From: Bordetella petrii
GTDB taxonomy: Bacteria > Pseudomonadota > Gammaproteobacteria > Burkholderiales > Burkholderiaceae_B
Assembly: GCF_000067205.1 (NCBI RefSeq)
Contig: NC_010170.1
Span: forward strand, 1,116,001-1,180,000
Length of the DNA: 64,000 bases
Direction of reading: 5' to 3'
The notes below the pieces were generated by a model. The model made no database searches, was not told where the DNA came from, and saw only the letters and a list, made by a program, of their open reading frames with translations. Of this stretch, positions 57,392-64,000 are shown piece by piece. The first letter of the stretch is position 1, and each line of letters begins with the position of its first letter. The position numbers and the translations under genes were made by a program.

Positions 57392-59112
57392 ATATATCGG
57401 CACTTCGAGCCAACGCGCCGGATCGCCTAGGTATACGTGCCGTGTTTGTACCGGGATATCGGCTGAACTTGGCGTGTCTGGGACAAGTCTTTGAGCGCTA
57501 ACGGCCGGTTGCAATGAAGGAGTGGGTGTGCCGGCAGAAGCCGTGGCGACGAGTACAACGAACTCTGCCGGCGACCGTGGGCTGGCTTGCCCAAAACGTC
57601 GCGTGTAAAGTGCCTCGAAGCGTTGGCGTAGGGTCGCAACGTCCTGTGCCGGATCGATAGGCATACGCAGCGAATGCATTTGGCCGCGATAGCGCAGTTC
57701 GGCACTATAGCTGATATCCGGCGACAGTTCGGTACACCGATCCCCCAGCCCCGCCTTGGCTTCCTCTTGTAGAGCCTCACAGGTACTTCGAAGTCGCGGC
57801 ATCACCTCATCTTCGAGTGGCTCGAGGAAGGTGCAGGTCGCATCGTTACGCATGTCGGCGAAGAGCATGCCGAAAGCCGCAAACACGCCCGCGCGTGGCG
57901 GAACGACAATATGGGGAATGCCGATCTCTCTGGCTAGTTCCGATGCGTGCAATGGACCACCGCCGCCGTAGGCCAGCAAAGTGAAATCGCGCGGATCTTC
58001 ACCGCGCTCGACCGTGACTTTTCGAATAGCCCCTGCCATCTTCACCGAAGATACCGTCAAAACGCCAGCCGCGAGTGGCGCCAAATCGTAATCGGTATCG
58101 TTTTCCTGACCGTTTACCTCATCGCGGCAGTTCGTCGCCCGGCGCAACGGCTGTACCAGGCGTTCATGCATCGTGGCTTCGATCGCCTGAGCGTCCAGAT
58201 GCATGCCGTCCCCGAGGAAATTCTCCGGGTCAATCCGCCCAAGCACCACATTCGCGTCAGTAACTGTGGGTTCTATACCGCCACGCCCATAAGCGACAGG
58301 CCCCGGTCGAGATCCTGCACTTCGCGGACCGACGTGCATACGGCCCAGTTCATCGACAAAAGCGATTGATCCACCACCTGCACCGACTTCGACAATGTCG
58401 ATGATGCTGCTTCGTATCGGCATTCCGCGCTCATAACCTCCTATCCAGAACGTGGAACTTACATCGAAACCGCCGTCCTTAATCAGCGCGCATTTTGCTG
58501 TGGTGCCGCCGATGTCGAGCGCGACCACATTAGCCAGCCCAAGTGCCCTAGCGTAAGCAGCCGCACCAACTAGGCCGCCAACCGGACCGGACTCGACCAG
58601 CCGTATCGGCTGGCGAGCTGCCTGCGCCAGCGAGATTGCCCCACCCCCAGAGCCCATGAAAAAGCTCCTGCCGGAAAATCCGCCCGCCTGCAGTGCTGCC
58701 TCGAGCGCATGGGCATAGCGTCCCATCTGCGGCCCGACAAAAGCATTAGCGCAGGCGGTGCACGCCCGTTCATACTCATACCATTCCCGTGTGAGATCGG
58801 TCCCCGTGCATACGTAGACTTCTGGTAGCCGTTCGATGATCCACTGCGCAACTTCGCGCTCATGGGCGTCGTTGGCGTAGGCGTTGATAAAGCAGATGGC
58901 GACCGCCTCCACGCCGAGGGTGCGCAACTGTTCGATTAGCGCATCGAGCGCTTGCGGCTCGGGCGCTTTGAGGACAGTACCGTTGGCTGCCATGCGTTCA
59001 TCGCATTCGAGCCTAAGTTCACGTGGTACGAGCGGCTCTTCGGGTCGGTATTGTAGGTCAAATTGCAAGGGCCGGTTTCCTCGTGCTATTTCGACAATGT
59101 CGCGAAAACCGC
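57392..59112 (-). pseudogene. hyuA: HyuA (hydantoinase/oxoprolinase A) main fragment, 3'-truncated
   Basis: On the - strand from the TSD GCGGT (59112-59108) the frame reads FRDIVEIARGNRPLQFDLQ and continues for 572 codons to VPIY at 57392, where ISL3 copy 2 begins. Joined to 51447-51713 it makes 661 residues of an expected 680-700. Conserved pieces are TSEWYEYERACTACANAFVGP-like (here REWYEYERACT), the second ATPase part NVVALDIGGTTAKCALI (about residue 275), VGAGGGSIAFVDELGRMHVGPRSAG and LLAYGGGGPLHASELAREIG. HyuA-type subunits hydrolyse ATP in N-methylhydantoinases, 5-oxoprolinases and acetone or acetophenone carboxylases. The partner HyuB is not in the window. Confidence 0.88.
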
Positions 59113-59141
59113 GGCGTCTGTCAAGGCAGTTGGAACCTGAT

Positions 59142-60206
59142 TCATGCGGCCTCTAATACTGGATCGGTGTCTTGCTCATGTTGATCCGGCTCGGGGTTGA
59201 GCCAGACGCTGCCGATGGGCTGCCAGTTGCGTAGTTTTCCCGACCATCGTGCTGGGTGGCGTTGCCTGGCTTGTTGGTACAGGCGCTGTCGGGCTTGCAG
59301 AATGGGGGCATCCAGGCCCGCATGACGCTGCGCCGGAGCCAAGTAGCGAATGGCGCTGTGGCGATGCTCATGGTTGTACCAGTGGATGAACTGATGCACC
59401 CACAGGCGTGCGGCCTGCACGCTTGCAAAGCCGTCGATCGGGTAACCGGGCCGGTACTTGCAGGTGCGGAACAGGGCCTCGGAATACGCGTTGTCGTTGG
59501 ATACCTGGGGTCGGCTGTGCGAGGCGGTAATGCCCAGCTTCTCGAGCGTGACCTGCAAGGTCGAGCCTTTCATGGCGCTACCATTATCGGCATGCAATAC
59601 CAGGGGTCGGTGCTGACACTGCTCGCGCAGCACGGCGCGCTGGATGATGGTGGCACTGTTGGCCATGTTCTCCGATTCAAACACCTCGGCCCCGACGATT
59701 TTCCGGCTGTAGATGTCCAGGATCAGATACAGGTAATAGAACCGGCCGCGGATACGCGTATGCAGGTACGTGACGTCCCAGCTCCAGAGCTGGTTGGGTG
59801 CGTCGGCACAGTGGCGCCGTGGTGCTCCAGCGTGACGTGGCGCGCGCGCCCGGCCACGGCGGTGCTGCTCATCGGCTTGGCGCAGCACGCGATAGAAGGT
59901 CGACTCCGACGCCAGGTACCGGCCCTCTTCATCGAGCAGCCGTACCACGATCTGCGCCGGCGGCAGGCTGGCGAACTCGGGACGGTGGCAGGCCTGCAGC
60001 ACGGCCTGGCGCTCGGCGTCTGTCAGTGCATGCGATGGCGTGGCATGTATGGCGTGCGGGCGTCTGTCCTCATCGCCCGTCGCCCAGCGACGATAAGTGT
60101 TCAAGCCGATACCGAGTTCGATGCATGCGCTCTGCAAGCGTGCACCGGCCTGGCGAGCCTCATCGACCAACGCTACAGCTTGACGGCGATCCTGGGCATT
60201 GGTCAT
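59142..60206 (-). CDS. IS3-type transposase OrfB (copy 2)
   Basis: 354 aa, identical to the protein at 52277-53341, with the D, D, E catalytic residues in place. Confidence 0.93.
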   Translation of the reverse strand: MTNAQDRRQAVALVDEARQAGARLQSACIELGIGLNTYRRWATGDEDRRPHAIHATPSHALTDAERQAVLQACHRPEFASLPPAQIVVRLLDEEGRYLASESTFYRVLRQADEQHRRGRARAPRHAGAPRRHCADAPNQLWSWDVTYLHTRIRGRFYYLYLILDIYSRKIVGAEVFESENMANSATIIQRAVLREQCQHRPLVLHADNGSAMKGSTLQVTLEKLGITASHSRPQVSNDNAYSEALFRTCKYRPGYPIDGFASVQAARLWVHQFIHWYNHEHRHSAIRYLAPAQRHAGLDAPILQARQRLYQQARQRHPARWSGKLRNWQPIGSVWLNPEPDQHEQDTDPVLEAA

Positions 60207-60694
60207 TCTTCCTCGTCCCCCCAGATCGCCCGGGCTTTTTTTCGCAAGGTCAGCAATGCTGCCGTCTCAGCCAGCGCGGCGTTCTTGCGGCGCAGCTCGC
60301 GCTCCAAATCGCGCGTGCGGCGACGTTCAGCCTTGAGCGCGTCGGCCTCCTGCCGGGCGGCGCTCTGGCTCTGCGCGTTGGCCTGCTCGCAACTCGTTCG
60401 CCAGCGGCGCAACTGCTCGGCATACAGTCCCCGGCGCCGGCAGTACTCGGCCAGCTCCACTTCGGACAGCGCAGCGCTTTCCAGCACGGCGTTGAACTTG
60501 TCCTGCGAGCTCCAGCCCTCGCTGTCCGACGCCTGGTCTGGCAACAAACGGCCCTGGCCGCGGGCCTGTTTGCGCCAGTTATAGATCGTGGCCTCGGAAA
60601 TGCCTTCTTCGCGTGCCAGGTCGGAGACCGTGCGGTTGTGCGGGGCCAGTAACTTCTTCAGGATGGCTTCCCGGCGTTCTGCGGAATACTTCAT
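60203..60694 (-). CDS. IS3-type transposase OrfA (copy 2)
   Basis: 163 aa from the ATG at 60694, identical to the protein at 51789-52280. It overlaps OrfB by ATGA. Confidence 0.88.
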   Translation of the reverse strand: MKYSAERREAILKKLLAPHNRTVSDLAREEGISEATIYNWRKQARGQGRLLPDQASDSEGWSSQDKFNAVLESAALSEVELAEYCRRRGLYAEQLRRWRTSCEQANAQSQSAARQEADALKAERRRTRDLERELRRKNAALAETAALLTLRKKARAIWGDEEE

Positions 60695-60769
60695 CGGAAC
60701 CTTCTCTTTGCCCCCAATGGTTTGGGACTCTAACAGCAACTGAGGTTCCAACTATTCTGACAGCGGGGG

Positions 60770-61486
60770 CGTGCGGGCGTCTGTCCTCATCGCCCGTCGC
60801 CCAGCGACGATAAGTGTTCAAGCCGATACCGAGTTCGATGCATGCGCTCTGCAAGCGTGCACCGGCCTGGCGAGCCTCATCGACCAACGCTACAGCTTGA
60901 CGGCGATCCTGGGCATTGGTCATTCTTCCTCGTCCCCCCAGATCGCCCGGGCTTTTTTTCGCAAGGTCAGCAATGCTGCCGTCTCAGCCAGCGCGGCGTT
61001 CTTGCGGCGCAGCTCGCGCTCCAAATCGCGCGTGCGGCGACGTTCAGCCTTGAGCGCGTCGGCCTCCTGCCGGGCGGCGCTCTGGCTCTGCGCGTTGGCC
61101 TGCTCGCAACTCGTTCGCCAGCGGCGCAACTGCTCGGCATACAGTCCCCGGCGCCGGCAGTACTCGGCCAGCTCCACTTCGGACAGCGCAGCGCTTTCCA
61201 GCACGGCGTTGAACTTGTCCTGCGAGCTCCAGCCCTCGCTGTCCGACGCCTGGTCTGGCAACAAACGGCCCTGGCCGCGGGCCTGTTTGCGCCAGTTATA
61301 GATCGTGGCCTCGGAAATGCCTTCTTCGCGTGCCAGGTCGGAGACCGTGCGGTTGTGCGGGGCCAGTAACTTCTTCAGGATGGCTTCCCGGCGTTCTGCG
61401 GAATACTTCATCGGAACCTTCTCTTTGCCCCCAATGGTTTGGGACTCTAACAGCAACTGAGGTTCCAACTATTCTGACAGCGGGGG
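60770..61486 (-). mobile_element. IS3-family element (type I), copy 3, truncated
   Basis: About 717 bp of the same element in the same orientation as copy 2: left end (61486), a complete OrfA (60920-61411, identical to the others) and the first 50 or so codons of OrfB, broken off at ...EDRRPHA where copy 2 begins. Copy 2 evidently entered or recombined within copy 3. Confidence 0.88.
60920..61411 (-). CDS. IS3-type transposase OrfA (copy 3, OrfB lost)
   Basis: 163 aa, identical to copies 1 and 2. Without OrfB it cannot transpose, but it may act as a repressor, as OrfA proteins of some IS3 elements do. Confidence 0.85.
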   Translation of the reverse strand: MKYSAERREAILKKLLAPHNRTVSDLAREEGISEATIYNWRKQARGQGRLLPDQASDSEGWSSQDKFNAVLESAALSEVELAEYCRRRGLYAEQLRRWRTSCEQANAQSQSAARQEADALKAERRRTRDLERELRRKNAALAETAALLTLRKKARAIWGDEEE

Positions 61487-61660
61487 AGGGTAAGAGGCGG
61501 GAACATAATTGACCGAAGAGTAAAATTCATGTTCAATAGGTAAAACGATCTTCCAATAAGTCGAAAATTGGTGAGAAAAGTGCTCCGGAAAGCCCGGCAG
61601 CATATGGCACGCATTGATCACTACAACAAGGCGCCGCAAGGCTCCATTCAAGGAGATATG

Positions 61661-62806
61661 ATGTCCGATACTTCCGCAGTCTTCCTGAGCGAACAGGAAG
61701 TCATGATCCGCGATTCCGCCAGAAAGGTGGCCAACGAAGTCGTCGCAACGACCGCGGCCGCGCGCGATCAGTCGCAAGCTTGGCCACATGACGAGCTGAA
61801 ATCTGTGGGTGAACTCGGCTTTATGGGTATGTTGGTGCCAGACGAGTATGGCGGGTCGGGCGCAAGCTTTGTCGAATACTGTCTGGCCATTGAAGAGTTC
61901 GCGGCGGCGGATGCTGGATTTGCGACTATCGTTCATGTCCACAACAGTCTGGGTCTGACGCTGATGTGGTCGGCTAGCGAAGAACAGAAGCGTAAATACT
62001 TGCCAAAGCTTGCCAGCGGTGAGCACATTGGCGCCTTCTTGCTTACCGAGCCTCACGCCGGATCCGACACCGCGGCATTTCGCACCTCCGCGCGACGAGA
62101 TGGCACTGAATACGTCCTGAACGGCAGCAAGCAATTCATTTCGAACGGCAGCGAGGCAGGCTTGGCGATCGTGCTTGCGGTCACCGATCCAACCGCCGGC
62201 AAGCGCGGAAAAAGCTTGTTCCTAGTCGACCCGAAGCAGCCCGGATACGAGGTCGCACGTGTCGAAAGTAAATATGGTCAACACACCGCACATCTCGCGC
62301 AGATCGAATTGAAGGATTGTCGCGTCCCAGCCGGAAATCTCATTGGTGCCGAAGGCGCAGGCTATCAGCAAACGATGGCATTACTGTCGCACGGCCGTGT
62401 CGCCATTGCGGCGCAGGCCGTTGGGGTCGCTCGTGCCGCGCTGGAGGCGGCCTTGCGGTACGCCAAGGACCGGGAAGCGTATGGCGCCCCGATCATCAAC
62501 TTGCAGGCGGTCAGCTTCGACTTGGCAGACATGGCGATGCATGTAGAGATTGCCCATCAGTATGTGTTGCATGCCGCACGCTTGGTCGATGCGAACGTTC
62601 CATGCGCGAAGGAAGCGTCGATGGCGAAGCTGTTCGCTAGCGAGATGGCGGAGAAGGTGTGCTCTACCGCGCTACAACTCCATGGTGGGTACGGCTACCT
62701 CAAAGATTTCCCGGTCGAACGCTATTGCCGGGACGTCCGTGTCTGCAAGATCTATGAAGGCACGAGCCATATTCAGAAGCTCATCATTGCGCGTAGTCTG
62801 GCCTAG
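61661..62806 (+). CDS. Acyl-CoA dehydrogenase
   Basis: 381 aa; the start is the ATG at 61661 (AGGAG at 61651-61655), with another ATG one codon upstream. The three ACAD domains are visible: helical N-terminus to about 115, beta domain with GAFLLTEPHAGSDTAAFRTS and LNGSKQFISNG (FAD/substrate region, about 120-165), and a helical C-terminus with LHGGYGYLKDFPVERYCRD. The catalytic base is the Glu in IYEGTSHIQ (residue 366). It oxidises acyl-CoA thioesters and passes electrons to ETF. In this cargo it could act on the CoA product of the dioxygenase/HyuA pathway. Confidence 0.95.
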   Translation: MSDTSAVFLSEQEVMIRDSARKVANEVVATTAAARDQSQAWPHDELKSVGELGFMGMLVPDEYGGSGASFVEYCLAIEEFAAADAGFATIVHVHNSLGLTLMWSASEEQKRKYLPKLASGEHIGAFLLTEPHAGSDTAAFRTSARRDGTEYVLNGSKQFISNGSEAGLAIVLAVTDPTAGKRGKSLFLVDPKQPGYEVARVESKYGQHTAHLAQIELKDCRVPAGNLIGAEGAGYQQTMALLSHGRVAIAAQAVGVARAALEAALRYAKDREAYGAPIINLQAVSFDLADMAMHVEIAHQYVLHAARLVDANVPCAKEASMAKLFASEMAEKVCSTALQLHGGYGYLKDFPVERYCRDVRVCKIYEGTSHIQKLIIARSLA

Positions 62807-62857
62807 GAATAACGCCGGGCGGATGTAATAAGGCCGGCGTATCGTGAGGAGTCCGCC

Positions 62858-63925
62858 ATGAACACTGAAGACGAAGGTAGCACAGCTGCCAAGCTTGGCC
62901 TGACATATCCGTGCGGAGAGGTTCCAGAGGCGGGAACCGCCAGGGAAATCGCGCAGGGGGTGCAGTGGATACGCATGCCCCTGCCGTTCCAACTCGACCA
63001 TATCAACATGTGGGCAATCCGTGATGGGGCCGGCTGGTCGCTGGTGGATACCGGCATCTGGTCGCCCGATACGGCGGCGGCTTGGCGCCGGTTGTTTTCC
63101 GGTGTGCTCGGGGATCCTGTGACGCGCGTCTTCGTCACCCATATGCATCCCGACCATATCGGCATGGCGGGCTGGCTGACCCGGAAGTTTGGCTGCAAGC
63201 TATGGATCAGTCGCCTGGAGTACCTGAGCTGTCGCGTGCTAGGCGCCGATACCGGTCGTGAAGCGCCGGAGGACGCCGTGCAATTCTATCGTCGGGCCGG
63301 CTGGAATGACGAAGACATCGAAAACTACCGTACGCGGTTCGGCGCCTTCGGCAAGATGATCTATGCTTTGCCCGACAGTTATCGGCGCCTGCGGGATGGC
63401 GAAGAGCTTTATATCGGCGGACGGCTCTGGCGCGTCGTGGTGGGCACGGGGCATTCGCCAGAGCATGTTTGCCTGTACTGCCCTGAGCTAAAGCAGCTGA
63501 TCTCGGGCGACCAGATATTGCCCCGCATATCATCCAACGTCTCGGTATTTCCCACCGAGCCGGAAGCTAACCCACTCTCAGACTGGCTGGATTCGCTTGA
63601 AAAACTGAGGCGCGAAGTCCCGGACGACGTACTGGTGCTTCCTTCACATAATGAGCCGTTTCATGGCTTGCATCATCGGATCGACTCTCTTTTGCAGAGC
63701 CAGCAGCGCGCGCTCGAGCGGCTGCGGAAAGCTCTGTGCGAACCGCGGCGTGTGATCGACGTATACGGGGCACTGTTCGCCCGGGCTATCACCTCGGACC
63801 ACCATTTGATGAGCATGGCGACGGGAGAAAGTTTGGCCCATCTCAACTATCTCGTAGCCCGAGGTGAAGCTTCGGTGCGAATCGGAGACGACGGCTGCGC
63901 CTGGTATCAGATGACCGCCGCCTAA
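62858..63925 (+). CDS. Metallo-beta-lactamase-fold hydrolase
   Basis: 355 aa, ATG at 62858 after GAGGAG (62844-62849). The metal motif is THMHPDHIGMAGWL (HxHxDH, about residues 93-99); TGHSPEHVCLY (about 205) and SGDQILPRIS (about 223) supply the further His and Asp ligands; LPSHNEPFHGLHHR carries the last His. The C-terminal helical part (about 280-355) matches the hydroxyacylglutathione-hydrolase / lactonase-like group encoded in many catabolic operons. It follows the acyl-CoA dehydrogenase gene by 51 bases, so they are probably cotranscribed. Confidence 0.93.
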   Translation: MNTEDEGSTAAKLGLTYPCGEVPEAGTAREIAQGVQWIRMPLPFQLDHINMWAIRDGAGWSLVDTGIWSPDTAAAWRRLFSGVLGDPVTRVFVTHMHPDHIGMAGWLTRKFGCKLWISRLEYLSCRVLGADTGREAPEDAVQFYRRAGWNDEDIENYRTRFGAFGKMIYALPDSYRRLRDGEELYIGGRLWRVVVGTGHSPEHVCLYCPELKQLISGDQILPRISSNVSVFPTEPEANPLSDWLDSLEKLRREVPDDVLVLPSHNEPFHGLHHRIDSLLQSQQRALERLRKALCEPRRVIDVYGALFARAITSDHHLMSMATGESLAHLNYLVARGEASVRIGDDGCAWYQMTAA

Positions 63926-63935
63926 CAGCGATTCG

Positions 63936-64000
63936 CTAAGTACCGCTCTTGCGATCTACCACTAGTACGGTTTCCGCCGCCAGGGCATCGGCCGCTAGCC
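63936..64000 (-). CDS. 3' end of an unknown gene on the opposite strand
   Basis: On the - strand the frame from the right window edge reads about 20 residues (AADALAAETVLVVDRKSGT) to a TAG at 63938-63936. It ends 10 bases from the stop of the hydrolase gene, convergent with it. Too short to identify. Confidence 0.35.
   Translation of the reverse strand, partial: LAADALAAETVLVVDRKSGT

Larger units (their letters stand above)
59113..60769 (-). mobile_element. IS3-family element (type I), copy 2, inverted
   Basis: 1,657 bp, reading on the - strand. Its right end (59113) touches hyuA with the duplication ACCGC (59108-59112, GCGGT on the - strand). Its left end (60769) abuts copy 3. The OrfA and OrfB proteins are identical to those of copy 1. 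Confidence 0.9.

Overview
The window is a GC-rich proteobacterial segment that is most easily read as the inside of a large integrative and conjugative element (ICE) of the ICEclc / PFGI-1 / SPI-7 type, which carries a G-type (genomic-island) type IV secretion system. The Bug-family periplasmic receptor, the catabolic cargo and the IS types suggest a betaproteobacterium, perhaps of the Alcaligenaceae (inference). No integrase, attachment site, rRNA or tRNA is visible, so both ends of the element lie outside the window.

Positions 1-17,300 hold the ICE accessory-core module. It has about 14 genes on the + strand: DUF5983-like, DUF3085, DUF3577/STY4534-like, DUF932, DUF3275, a DUF6094-type methyltransferase, an SNF2-type helicase and several unnamed conserved genes. 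Most genes stand alone behind structured leaders. Two leaders here, and a third in front of radC at 32.1 kb, contain copies of an RNA that I take to be the radC motif. At least five leaders share a second design: an outer CACC/GGTG-type stem around a GGGG-loop-CCCC hairpin. Two ICE genes are split by related but diverged group II introns (6078-8491 and 9724-12136). Removing each intron exactly restores the host reading frame. The methyltransferase has also lost its SAM-binding motif I.

Positions 17,464-37,678 hold the conjugation machinery in canonical order: PilL-like lipoprotein, TIGR03759, lytic transglycosylase, PFL_4695 family, TraD coupling ATPase, PFL_4697 membrane protein, RAQPRD protein, three small membrane proteins, VirB8-, VirB9- and VirB10-like proteins, lipoprotein, VirB4/TraC ATPase, Dsb-like protein, RadC, PFL_4709, TraU-like PFL_4710, PFL_4711, a small membrane protein and TraG. 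Three of the transcription units share a CATTGTTTG-type upstream motif. A DUF3742 gene and an RES/Xre toxin-antitoxin pair follow on the - strand, and then the MobH/TraI HD relaxase (39,741-41,603).

Positions 41,604-64,000 are cargo: the remains of a catabolic cluster, broken up by IS66, IS256, IS110, ISL3 and IS3 elements. Intact genes are a Bug receptor, a SnoaL-like protein, an acyl-CoA dehydrogenase and a metallo-beta-lactamase-fold hydrolase. Broken genes are a TfdA/TauD-type dioxygenase (split by ISL3), a medium-chain dehydrogenase, a hydantoinase/oxoprolinase A (HyuA) subunit, an FUSC-type exporter, two LysR regulators and another MBL hydrolase. Target-site duplications allow part of the history to be rebuilt. 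HyuA was hit by an IS3 element, and its two halves now face opposite directions 6 kb apart, which points to an inversion between inverted IS3 copies. Two LysR remnants sit next to almost identical ATAATT-N6-AATTAT operator/promoter units, suggesting that the cargo operons were under related control.
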